From Dipteris shenzhenensis (lineage: Eukaryota > Polypodiophyta > Polypodiopsida > Gleicheniales), in the NCBI GenBank assembly GCA_047967505.1, contig CM106541.1: 64,000 bases of DNA; one strand, written 5' to 3'. Under the pieces are notes generated by a model. The model was given only the letters and a program-made list of their open reading frames with translations. It was not told the origin of the DNA and did not search any database. The translations under genes were made by a program, and so were the position numbers. This document shows, in pieces, positions 24,980-35,565 of the stretch (position 1 is the stretch's first letter; each line of letters starts with the position of its first letter).

Positions 24980-25503
24980 ATATTGTCGATAGAAATACTC
25001 TCATGTGGCGGTGCCTTTGAACCTAGACGATTGGAGACTCTTACTTGGTGTGTTATGATTGGCTCATGGACATGGAAGAGCGTTCCAATTGGGCTAAAAT
25101 GTATGCAAACTTGCATGGCTCATGGTTCACATGGTTAGTGCACAGTGATTGGTCAGTTTTGGTGCATTCATAGACACTTGGTCAAGGTGATGGCAGTTTT
25201 TAGGAGAGGTGTGGCTTCTAGAGACTTGAGATAATAGAAAGGTCATACAAGGATCCTTATAAAATTGGTTCATAGCGTGAGTTCTCCTTCTCTTGTCCGA
25301 GCCTTCAAGGCTCTCGGAGTATCCATTCTTTGTGTATCTGAGAAACTACTATATTATTTAATATATATTATGAGAGAGAGAGAGAGAGAGATTATATATT
25401 GTTGGCGAAAATCCTCTCATGCAGCAGTGCCTTTGAACTTGGAGGATTGGAGACTCTTACTTGGTGTGTTATCATTGGCTCATGTTCCAATTTGGCTGAA
25501 ATC
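24975..25503. repeat. Two copies of a ~120-bp unit, each preceded by (GA)n
   Basis: Unit 1 (about 24974-25101) and unit 2 (about 25386-25503) both begin GAGATTATATATTG directly after a GA run. They share ATTGGAGACTCTTACTTGGT. A further (TA)n(GA)n block follows at 25505-25545. About 280 bp of unrelated DNA lies between the units. Confidence 0.85.
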
Positions 25504-25504
25504 C

Positions 25505-25545
<41 letters not shown>

Positions 25546-25557
25546 CAAGGATTGCAT

Positions 25558-25577
25558 ATTCACGTAATCACGTGAAT
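25558..25577. repeat. Near-perfect palindrome ATTCACGT-AATC-ACGTGAAT
   Basis: Eight-base arms with a 4-base spacer contain ACGT cores. It is immediately followed by GTGATTACGTG. It sits about 100 bp left of the TACC-N3-GGTA array. Confidence 0.85.
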
Positions 25578-25680
25578 TTTCTTGTGATTACGTGTCGTGA
25601 TTGATGATGTATTTCACGCATTCATGATTACAATCATAGCTTTACGCTATCAGGTGGCCTTGACCTGGAAATCGAATACA

Positions 25681-25921
25681 CACCGGTGGTAACAAGAACA
25701 CTACCGGTGGTAGTGCTAATAGTACCGTCGGTAGACTGACACATTATTACCGGTAGTAGTAGTAACCATACCACTAGTAGTTCAAGTATAACCACCGGTA
25801 GTATTATTACAACTGGTGGTATTAATCTTCTTACCGCGCTGGTGGTACTACTGATACCAGCGGTAATCTTCAAACTACCGGCGGTAGGACCACCACTCCA
25901 AAATATATGCCAACCGCCGGT
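25681..25921. repeat. Periodic array of TACC-N3-GGTA dyad motifs
   Basis: About eleven variants of an 11-bp dyad occur in 240 bp. Examples are TACCGGTGGTA at 25702, TACCGTCGGTA at 25723, TACCGGTAGTA at 25748, TACCACTAGTA at 25769, TACCAGCGGTA at 25855 and TACCGGCGGTA at 25876. The remaining copies are looser. Start-to-start distances are mostly 21-25 bp. Spacers between motifs are not similar to each other, so this is not a simple tandem repeat. A 113-codon minus-strand frame across it has no recognised domain. Confidence 0.8.
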
Positions 25922-26126
25922 TTCATTTTCCACTAACAATGGATTGAGAAGAGGTAAAAATCCTCCTCTCTCCATGTCTTGGCCGAGGGGCCTGGTCCAG
26001 GAAGTGGTTCCTAGTCCTGCATCCTGAATAGGATGGGGGGTTGGTTGGGACCATGACCTGGAACTAGGTTTCCTTGGCCCTCCACATAAGGGGGGGAGGG
26101 GGGTTTCATCAAAAGTTTTATCAAAT

Positions 26127-26293
26127 TATCTTGCATTTCTTGCATGCATGCATTGAAATCAAATTTTTAACGAAAGTATCTTGCATTTCTTGCATGCATG
26201 CATTGAAATCAAAATTTTTACGAAATTATCTTGCATTTCTTGCTTGCATGCATTGAAAGAATCATTTCTTACATGCATGCATTGAAATAATTT
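26127..26293. repeat. Tandem repeat, 50-bp period, about 3.3 copies
   Basis: Copies start TATCTTGCATTTCTTG at 26127, 26177 and 26227; a partial fourth starts near 26262. Each carries the palindrome GCATGCATGC or a variant. Contiguous copies with no unique spacers exclude a CRISPR array. Confidence 0.93.
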
Positions 26294-27072
26294 GCATTTT
26301 ATGTAATTAAAAAAATTTAAGAATGCATAGGGTGGGAGTTATTATCAGATGCCTGCCTGCTCACTATTGTGTGGCAACTGCAGCTGTTTGCTAGTGTCAA
26401 GTGAGAAAGCTTTCCACACACACACAACAAGATCTAATCGCAAGCATGGCCTCAACCGTCGGCATTAAGCGAAAAGTAGGGGAAGAGCTAAGTAAGGGCA
26501 AGTGCAAGAGAGAGATGAGAAGCATTCGAGATGTCTTTTTTATTAGGGTGTGCAACATGGTGGAGAGTGAGATGGAATCAATGTAGAGCTCTCAAAACGT
26601 GTAGAACTTGTAGAGCTCTCAAAACATGGCTCTCCAAGCAATCATTTTTGCTCTACATACAATCATTTTGAACACCATGTAGAGCTCAACACTCCACACC
26701 TTTATTGACAGGCATACACTACATAGTCTGCAGAATGGTGGGACCACTACATTGGTTCTTGTGTGTGATCATTGTGCTTGTTTAATAAGAGAGCTACTTT
26801 AGCAGTTCTAAGGCTATTTAAAGCTAGTGTGGTAGATAGAGAAGTAAATCAAGCACTATTTTCCCTATATACTTATTAAAATACATTTTTTAAAGATTTA
26901 GAGCTCTTCTAGTGAAAGGTATGCATGATTGCAAAGACACTAATATTTTGGATTTAAGATCTTTTTTTAGATCACTTGACTATATAGAGACCTACACTGT
27001 CACATGCATTCAAGGGGATCCCTTGGCATTCCAATTAGGAATGTGGCTAGAATGCACTTTCAAGCAATTTTT
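26294..27072. other. Unassigned DNA
   Basis: No domain-bearing frame. GTAGAGCTCTCAAAAC occurs twice near 26584 and 26610, and GTAGAGCTC once more near 26684. Confidence 0.4.
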
Positions 27073-27222
27073 AGCACTTTTAGAGCATGCTTATGATCGC
27101 ATGGAGACACAATTGCATAGAGACCTTCATATTTTTGGGCAATCTTTAGCACTTTTAGAGAATGCTCATGATTGCATAGAGACAAGATCGCATAGAGATC
27201 CTCGTATTTTATTTTGAAAACT
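27073..27222. repeat. Imperfect tandem duplication, 75-bp period
   Basis: Copies beginning AGCACTTTTAGAG start at 27073 and 27148. Each continues through ATGCTYATGATYGCAT and GAGACA. Confidence 0.85.
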
Positions 27223-28508
27223 AGACTATCACATGCATTTAAGGGTATGTTAGAAATCCCTTGGCACCCCAATCAATGGCCCAAAAGTATCCACTCAACT
27301 TCAAAACTTATTGCCGCATACTCAAAAAATTTACAAAATTTTTATTGTGAGAGTCCAAGCAAATTCACCATTTGGCAAGAGAATATTGAGCTCCCAGGCC
27401 CTATAATTGGCTAAGGTGTAGCATCTTGAGGTGCATCCCAAAGGAGGTTGGACATAAATGGTGTAGCTCCACTTGGATGGATCCATCCTACTCCGAATCC
27501 GCCTGAGTTCCAAATCATCTTGCTCTTGGATAAAAGAATACTGTCTTGCCATGCAAAAGGGCCACTAAGGAGAAAAAGGGAAAAATGAGCAAACTCTTCC
27601 AAAAAAGTGCTAACTCCTTGATTGGCATATGAATGGGGTCCATAGAAGACAACTAAATACAGATTGATGTTGTGCATCTAGAACAAGTGATCAAACTTGA
27701 GGCCTGTTGAGAATCGCTAGAGAACTCTAAGCATGTGCACAATGCATGGCATTAAAATATTTATGCAATGCAACATGATCACCTTGTACAAAGAAGCAGA
27801 TAGAAGAGGGATGACATTGATTAAAAAAATCATATTGATAACAATAGGCATGGCAAATAATGGAGTAGTGGAGGAATAGGCAAAGAGTAGTGGAGGGATA
27901 GCAATGAGCAGTGGAGAAATAAAGCTTTCATATGGCAAATAGAGGAGTGTATAGGGGAGTTGATAAAAAGTGGGAATAGCCACGATGAGTAATGGAGCAA
28001 TAGCAATTTATACAATGATGAGAGATCAAGGGTCCCCTCTATATGACCCTTGAGGAGTCCCCTTTAGTGGCAAGGGCCATATATGTCCCAGTTGCATCAT
28101 TCACCTACCGAACCTCTGTGGTTACAAGTAATGTTATGTAATCCATCAAGCTCTTCTATGCATACATCCAAATAATCATGATTTGAGTCGAGTCAATCAT
28201 GCATGCCAGCCTGGTTGCATCTTCAAATAAGCATGAGTTTCCTTCAATCAATCTAAATTTTGGTTGTCTTCAATCATCTTAATTCAAGCTAAATGGCAGC
28301 CTAGTGGCATCTCTACATAATCATGTGTTCGATACATGCCAACCAGTTGGGAAGTGTTGAGTATGAAAATTCAAGTTGCCCGAATTAAGTGTCTCTAAAT
28401 TTGAGTTTGCATCTCTAAATAATCATGCATCCATGCCAGCCAATTGAGTCAGCAAATTAATGTCGATGATTAGTAATATCACTTGCACGCCCGGTGGTGT
28501 ATGCAAGC
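27223..28508. other. Unassigned DNA
   Basis: Short minus-strand frames at 27331-27677 contain LYLVVFYGPHS, faintly like an endonuclease strand of a LINE. There is no second motif to support it. Confidence 0.3.
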
Positions 28509-28766
28509 TAGTAGAAATATTTATATTTCCTAAGGCAATGACCAATGTTATGTAATAAGGGGCTAGGGGCATTTTTTCATTTTATTAAGATTTTTAAACC
28601 CTAACCTCAACTCGTGGGTGAGTTATTCAACACATTTTTTGATCCCAGTAAAGGGTTCATTCTAGGGTTTCATCTCTATGACTACCCTAGCTTTGTAATT
28701 CATTGTTGTTGCTACAATTTCATTCCATCTTACTTCAACTAAATTCTCTCACTTTCATTTCCAACA
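28509..28766 (+). repeat. LTR of the element D/E family
   Basis: It aligns along its length with the LTRs at 57197 and 61686. Shared blocks are GTAGAA or GTTAGAA at the start, TGACCAATGT, AATAAG, TAGGGGCA and CCCTAACC. Its length (258 bp) fits the 261 and 246 bp of those copies. It ends TTCCAACA and is followed by TTTGCTATCAAAGTAGG, a plausible decayed primer site. Either a 5' LTR of a lost element or a solo LTR. Confidence 0.65.
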
Positions 28767-30423
28767 TTTGCTATCAAAGTAGGTTCCCCCTTGCCCCCAA
28801 CACCTCTACTCGTACCTCCCACGTCCTCTGGCTTCAATTTTATTTCAAAAAACTTTGCTTTTATCACAAAGAGCTTGGTCGAAATAGCTCATTTTCTCTA
28901 GCAGCCACCTCCTATAGGGTTCTCTTTCTTGGGAGCCACTTTTGGAAAAGTTCTAGTGCTATTCTCGACCGGTGCAACTAGTTTTTGGAGGGTTTTTCTT
29001 AATTGATTTTGACCTAAATTGGAACTAGCCATTACCACCTACTACAAGTTTAAGGCTAGCGGGGCACCTCTTTTTGATAACATTGGGAGCTTCTTTTGAG
29101 CTAAGCGATCTTATTTTGGATCCAGGCTAGCTAAACTTGCTTTTTGTGGGATTTATTGTTGTTTTTCGAACACAAGAGTCATTCCTAGGCTAGTGGGTGC
29201 CTATTTCTTGAGTGTTGGACACACTTTTTTAGGTGCTTTTTCAAGATTTTTTTGTTGTCTTAAAGCTTTTCCATCACTCTCGAGACTATTTTACGACTTT
29301 TGGAAATGTCTCCTTTCTGTTTTGAACTTGTCTTTGACAATATTGTGTAAGGATAGGTCATATTTTGCACCTCTTGATGCAATCTCAATCCTTTTAGTTG
29401 GGGACTTGCTGTTTTTGTTCAAAATAGAGATAAAAATTCATCATTTATTGCTTGCTAAGGCAAACTTTCTCGAAGGAAAGTATACATATCTTGTGAGAGA
29501 TCATTTTTCAATTCATCTCGTGGCTCTTTTTCGAGGCATTTTGCAACTCATTTGCTTGGGTTTTGGTTTGTTAAACTTTCAATTTTGTTACAACTTGCAT
29601 TGGGAGTTCTTTTCCCATTCCATTACTTGCATTTGTTGGCCCTCATGCCACTAGGGTTTGCCTTTATGGGTACAATCAGCCATTCAAATGGGTTTATGCC
29701 TTTTTGAGACAATGGATGGTTTTTAGGGGAAATTTTGAGATTATAGCATGTATCCCAATACAAGATCTTTTTGGTACGTTTCAAGGGCATCCTCAAGCCT
29801 AGTATAGGCTTTGGCGATGATATCTGATACTTGAGCAGGGTATTCACAACACTTGAACTTTGTTGAGATTTTCTTGCAAGACACACACAGTTGCTACATA
29901 AGCACAATGGTAGCTATAACTATTTGTAAGAGAAGTATTGGATTTGGGTAACTCATATTGCTTTTTGATTTATTGTGTTTCCTTTGCACATGCCAATCTA
30001 GCCATCTTGATACCATTTCACCCAAAAGCACAAACCCCATGATAGAACACTTGATGTCCAACTCTTTCAACCTAGAACTAAGTAGGCTCCATATAATGAG
30101 CATACTCTCAAGTGTGAGGTCATATTATACCTGAGTGCTACTTTTGATCAAGCACTACCTGAGCACTAAGCACAACTGAGGGATGAGGAGGAAAGACCAT
30201 CAATAGGATTTAACCATATAGTATTATATTAATAAATAGAAATGCTAAATTAGCACTTGAACATATCAGCAAGCACATCTGAATAGTGCTAATTAGCATA
30301 GATAGTATCAGTATTGATGCCATATATAACAAAGTTGTGCTACTCAACTTACACATGAGTTATACAAATTATCACAATTGCAACGTTTGTCTTTCACATA
30401 AGATTAGTGTTAGTTGGTCATAG
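28767..30423. other. Unassigned DNA, possibly internal to the preceding LTR element
   Basis: A 153-codon plus frame at 29193-29654 and minus frames at 29623-30103 show no recognised domain. The first is Phe/Leu-rich, typical of T-rich DNA. Confidence 0.3.
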
Positions 30424-30563
30424 ATGTGCTAATTACATATGTGTTAATAAAAAATGTTCTAATAACACAAATATGCTAGTTGAAAATGTGCTAAAAACAT
30501 AGATGTGCTAATAACAAATGTGATAATAATAACTATGCTAAATTGCAAAAGTGCTTAATTACA
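30424..30563. repeat. Degenerate minisatellite, ATGTGCTAAT units, 15-17 bp period
   Basis: Nine units start at 30424, 30439, 30454, 30471, 30486, 30503, 30518, 30535 and 30550. The consensus is about ATGTGCTAATAACA with one to three changes each. Spacing is 15 or 17 bp throughout. Confidence 0.75.
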
Positions 30564-31044
30564 AAAAAAAGAACTATCCAAAAATCAAATTAAAACAAAA
30601 AAGTAAGGCATCCCAAAACTCAAATACTCTCCAAAATAAAATTTTATAATTACTTATGAATAAAAATTTTAAAGATTAGAATCCTTTCCAAAAGAAGAAA
30701 AAAAGTATCCTAAAAACTAAGCAAAATTTGAAATCTTTTTAACAAAAATGTAAATAGATTATAAAAGGAGCTGATGGCATTGCAATGAGATTAATTTACC
30801 ATGAGCGTCCTCTAAAATAATGCCATCAATAAACATGTTGTAGAGTTTCAAAAAGCAATAGTGTGGCAAAATCTCAATAATGGTGTCAACAAACACATTG
30901 GCCTTTAAATTTGAGCAAATACAAAGTAAAACTATACAAATATAATTTCTTTAAACATAAATAAATCAAATAGAGTATTTATTTACTTTTCTTTTTTAAA
31001 TAATTAGAAAATAAAATAAATAAGAGTATATATTAATAAATGGA

Positions 31045-31205
31045 TTGATAGATGATTTATCTTCTCCCCTCCCCTCTCTTCCTACTTCGCTCCCACCTCT
31101 CCCCCTTCTTGCCCCTTCGCCTCTTGTTCCCCTCTCCCTCCTTCCTTGCCCCCTTCCCTTTCCTTTTCCCTCTAACCCTCCCCTGCTTCCCTTCCCTTCC
31201 CTAGC
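31045..31205. repeat. CT-rich (polypyrimidine) tract
   Basis: Almost pure C/T with short interruptions. The Pro/Leu/Ser frame on plus and Gly/Arg/Glu frame on minus are composition artefacts. Confidence 0.85.
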
Positions 31206-31318
31206 AATTGCAATCATTGATCAACCCTTTTTAATTTATATTTTAATTCATTTAAAATAATAATAATAATAATGGGATCAACTGGTAGCTGCAACCATCA
31301 ACCAACCTATCACTTCAG

Positions 31319-32623
31319 ATGCCTGGTATGTATTCTCTTGCCAACTTCACCATGATGACAAAAGATGTGAACAGGAAGGAGGGATATCTTGTCTATCATA
31401 ATCAAAAACATTGTATCAACAACGAGAGCATGATTGAAACGGCGTTTAACACCCCTAGAGGCACTTTGCAAGCTTGTTACATGGAGGAAAATGGACCTTT
31501 AAGATTTATCCCCTAAAGCTCAAATTAGTAGAGGTGGTGGTGTCAAGGTTTCAAGCTTGCCAACATATGTTCAGGCTATTTTGAAGGAGGCAAGGATTTT
31601 CCTTCCTAAATGAGAGGAACCATGAAGTTTTAACAAGTTCCAAGCAGCTATAGAGCATCTAAATGGACTTCCAGTCTCTTACTCAAGGGCAATCTCAAGG
31701 ACCATGCTAAAAAAGTTGAAGAATGTAAAGGATGGAAAATCCTTGAAATTGACATGAGACCGCTAGAGTTAGATTGCACCTAATGGGCACTTGTCTCAGT
31801 ATAACCTCTTGTCAATATAAGAAGGAGATGAGGAAGGTACAAAGGGAATCCACCCATGCAATGTTGGTAGTACAACAAGAGAAGATTTTCAGGGAGAATT
31901 CAAAGGCCAAGGTAGAGCTAGTACAAGCCATGGTAAAGGAGGCAAAATAGGGAGGATATGTAGGCACAAGAGCAAGCTGATAATGAGGTCCAAGCAAGAG
32001 AAGCTTAAAAAATGGCTCAGAAGGAAAGGTAGAGAAGAGAAGATGCAAAGAGGCAAAACAAGTACCTGCAGTAGCAACTTGAAAACATTAGAACGAATGA
32101 GAACCAAGCAAATATCGATCTAGCAAATATAAATGAACAACTTGATTCTCAGACAGTAGAAAAGGAAGTTCTTTATAGCAAAAGCTCTACAAGATGCAGA
32201 ACACATTGAATATTAAGAAAGAAGATATTATAGCTCAACTAAGAAGGAACAATGCGCACACTGTGGTTTTGAAAAAGTGTAGCCATTCATATTACACCTT
32301 TTACTTGATAACCACCTGCGAATTGTTGTAGGTTCTGTAAGAGACGTTTAAATCTAGGAAGGATGTAGCTCAATAAGAGAGTAGGAAGGATGTAGATTGG
32401 GTAGTGAGCACACAAGGAGAATGAGAATGTGCAATATTGGAAAGAGATGGTGAGCTATTAGGAGTGACAAGCACAATGCCCTACAGTTAAATTATAATAC
32501 CACTAAGAAGTAGCATTGGCTCTTGAAAATTTGGAGAGGAAGTCCTCTATCCCTTTTGAAACTCAAAGTACTCTAGTGTTCTTGCAAGAGGCCTACCATG
32601 AAGTTGCTAAATATTATAAAGAG
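31319..32623 (+). pseudogene. Decayed coiled-coil coding region, part 1 (split by element C)
   Basis: Coding-like frames run along this stretch. A 65-codon frame at 31319-31516 is preceded by a splice-acceptor-like CACTTCAG. Near 31630-31760 comes FNKFQAAIEHLNGLPV. From about 31950 to 32210 there is a Gln/Glu/Arg-rich frame (AQEQADNEVQAREA, RREDAKRQNKYLQ, QLENIRTNENQANIDLANIN) with heptad-like spacing. All four stops in that frame are TAG or TAA where Gln fits. Near 32510-32620 a frame reads LENLERKSSIPFETQST and runs up to the insertion of element C. No family is recognised; a retroelement Gag or a plant coiled-coil protein are both possible. Confidence 0.4.
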
Positions 32624-32794
32624 TGAGAGTGCTCTCAACGGAAGCAAGAATGGAAGAAGGAGAGAGAGAGACAGAGAGCCACACAAGTTTTGGTGGGTGC
32701 AGAACCACCCTAATCTTCTTTTTCATTCATTTATATATGTGTTTGAGTATTGTACATAACTGGGGTTAAGGCACAGTGACCTTTAACCCCCACA
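32624..32794 (-). repeat. 3' LTR of element C (171 bp)
   Basis: On the minus strand it reads TGTGGGGGTTAAAGG...GAGAGCACTCTCA. It contains a TATA-like TATATAAATG on that strand. It appears identical to the copy at 38352-38522. Confidence 0.96.
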
Positions 32795-32806
32795 ACCTCC
32801 CACTTA
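32795..32806 (-). other. Polypurine tract of element C
   Basis: AAGTGGGAGGT on the minus strand, directly before the 3' LTR, where plus-strand synthesis is primed. Confidence 0.8.
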
Positions 32807-32878
32807 AAGGACAATGTGCCTTTAAGGGAGAACAACCAATGAGCATACTATCCAATGCCCATCAATACACGACAATAC

Positions 32879-35565
32879 TCAAACCGATTGACTAGGTAGA
32901 CTCTTCGTCAGCATATCTGCAGGATTATCATCTGTATGAACCTTGACAAGCTCTATGCGCTTGTCCTCAAGTACCTCCCTGATGAAATGATACCTGACCT
33001 CAATGTGTTTGGTCTTTGCATGAAAGACCGGATTCCGTGCTAGCTAAATAGCACTCATGGAATCACTATGCAATGTCGGTACACCTGTATGAATCCCCAA
33101 ATCTCCCACTAGCCGATCAAGCCATATAGCCTCCTTGCAACCCTCTGTGGCTGCAACATACTCAGCCTTTGTGGTAGACAAAGCAACGCACTTCTGTGCA
33201 CGAGACATCCACGACACTGCACCACCTGCAAAGGTGAACACATAACCGGAAGTGGATCTCCTACTATCCACATGCCCTGCATAGTCTGAATCTGTGTACC
33301 CAAGTACACGCATGTCTCCTTTACCAAAGCAAATGCACATCTCCTTAGTACCCTTCATGTACCTCATGATGCACTTAACTGCCTCCCAATGCCTCTTTCC
33401 TGGATTAGCCATATATCGGCTAACACCTCCCACTGCAAATGCAATGTCTGGTCTAGTAGCTATCATAGCATACATAAGACTCCCAACTGCTGATGCATAA
33501 GGAACCTTGGCCATCATGGCCCTCTCCTCATCTGATTTGGGACTATCTATATGACTCAATTTCACATATGGAGGCAATGGAGTACTCACTGCCTTCCCCC
33601 CCTCCATATTGAAACGCTGTAATACTTTTGTAACATACTCTTTTTGTGAAAGCCAAAGGAGTTTCCTACTCCGATCACGCGTGATGCGCATACCAAGAAT
33701 ATGACCTGCAAATCCCAAATCCTTCATATCAAAGGCCTCATGCAACTTGGCCTTTAATGCATCTAGCTCATAAGTATTCTTGCTAGCCAATAGCATATCA
33801 TCCACATATAGTGCCAGGATTATCAGGCTACTATCCTTAGCCCTTTTAGTGTAGAGGCAGGATCAATTTCACTCCTTCTAAAACCCTGGGACCGAATGAA
33901 AGCATCAAACTTCTGATACCATTCTCTAGGTGCTTACTTAAGACCATAGAGACTCTTTTTCAGCTTGCAAACTAAATGCTCTTTGCCCTTTTCTTCAAAG
34001 CCTTCCGGCTGCACCATGTAAATTTCCTCATGCAAATCCCCATGCAAGAAAGCTGTCTTGACATCCATTTGCATAAGCTCCATATCCTCTACTGCCACTA
34101 GCCCAAGCATGCATCTAAGTGTGGTCATCTTCACAACCGGAGAGAATATCTCATCAAAGTCCACACCCTTCTCTTGCTTGAATCCTTTAGCAACCAAACG
34201 GGCCTTGTATCTAGGCACATCATCACCTGTGACCTTCATTTTGTAGACCCATTTACATGGCAATGCTTTCTTTCCATGTGGCAAAGAAACCAAGTCCCAA
34301 GTTTTATTCTTCATAAGTGAACTCATCTCTGATTGCATAGCATACTCCCACTTGCGTTGATCCTCACGCATCATAGCCTCTTTGTAGCAAGAAGGCTCCC
34401 CGCAATCAGTAAGCATCACATAGTCTACCCCTGGAACAAACCTATCAGGCGGTCTAGACACTCTAGATGATCTTCTCAAGGGCATTTCAGCTTGCTGTCC
34501 CATTTGCATATCAACCATATTTGGCTCATCATTTCCACCAATAGATGATCCATCATCTACCCTTGATTGTATACCTGTGGGAGTACTTGGTGGTACCATT
34601 TCTTGCACATTTGGTGCATGGACAGCTTGCTGTCTATCAACATAGGTAGGTGGATTCACATCCTGGAAAGTGATTCTCCTCATTTCCACATCCCTCATGG
34701 GTGCCTTATGCATCTTCTTCTCATTGAAGACCACATCATGGCTGCGTATGATCTTCTTTGCTTCTAGATCCCAGAGACGATAGCCCATCTCTCCACTTTC
34801 ACCATAACCCAGAAAGATGCATTTCCTAGACTTAGGATCTAGCTTCTTTCGAAGCTCTTTTGGCACATGTGCATATGCCTCACACCCAAATATACGCAAA
34901 TGAGAGGAAGAGGGCTTCTTGCCACTCCATGCCTCTTCAGGAATACCACCATCCAAACTCTTACTAGGTGATCTATTGATCACATGCACTGCAGTCTTCA
35001 TTGCCTCAGCCCAAAAACCACCAGAAAGAGTTGCATTGGAAAGCATGCATTGCAACCTTTCTTGAATGGTACGGTTCATCTTTTCTGCAACTGGATTTTG
35101 CTCTGGAGTACGAGGGGATGTAAGCTCCCTCTTAATCCCACGAGTATCACAGAAATGCTGAAAGTCATGAGAGAGATACTCTCCACCATTGTCAGTCCGT
35201 AGGCATTTAAGCGTTCTACCTGACTGATTCTCAACCAAGGCCAGCCATTTCTGAAATACCTGGAACACATCACTCTTCCGAGCTATAGCATAAGCCCACA
35301 CTTTCCTAGTTGCATCATCAATGAATGTCACATAGTATTCAGCCCCGCCTAATGACCGTGTAGGCATGGGACCACATACGTCTGAATGCACCAAATCAAG
35401 CATTTCAAACTCTTTCTTTCCCCTTCTTTTATGGGATGATTTAGTCTGCTTCCCATAGAGACAATGCTCACAAAATTCAAAATCAGAGAAACTCAAATGT
35501 GGTACATAACCCAAACGGCATAAGAGTTTCATTCCATTCTGGCTCATGTGCCCCAACCTGCAATG
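32879..35565 (-). pseudogene. Element C Pol: integrase, reverse transcriptase, RNase H
   Basis: Minus strand. Integrase: CEHCLYGKQTKSSHKR, then VHSDVCGPM, RTDNGGEYLS and EQNPVAEKMNRT (D,D-35-E intact). Reverse transcriptase: CKWVYKMKV, MDVKTAFLHGDLHEEIYM, and a YVDD box at about 33808. RNase H: DSDYAGHVDSRRSTSGY, STTKAEYVAATEG, and an end terminating at TGA 32879-32881. Breaks are TAA at 33934-33936, a one-base deletion near 33855-33862 and TAG at 33044-33046. Each catalytic motif is otherwise intact, fitting recent loss of function. Confidence 0.95.

Noticed and set aside
26127-26293. Regular 50-bp repeats as a CRISPR array
   Set aside because: Repeats are contiguous without unique spacers, in a plant nuclear context.
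27331-27677. LINE endonuclease-like peptide LYLVVFYGPHS on the minus strand
   Set aside because: No second endonuclease motif in the correct order could be read nearby.
29193-29654. 153-codon plus-strand frame
   Set aside because: Phe/Leu-rich translation of T-rich DNA with no domain; too weak to call a gene.
31045-31260. Pro/Leu-rich and Gly/Arg-rich frames
   Set aside because: Products of the polypyrimidine tract.
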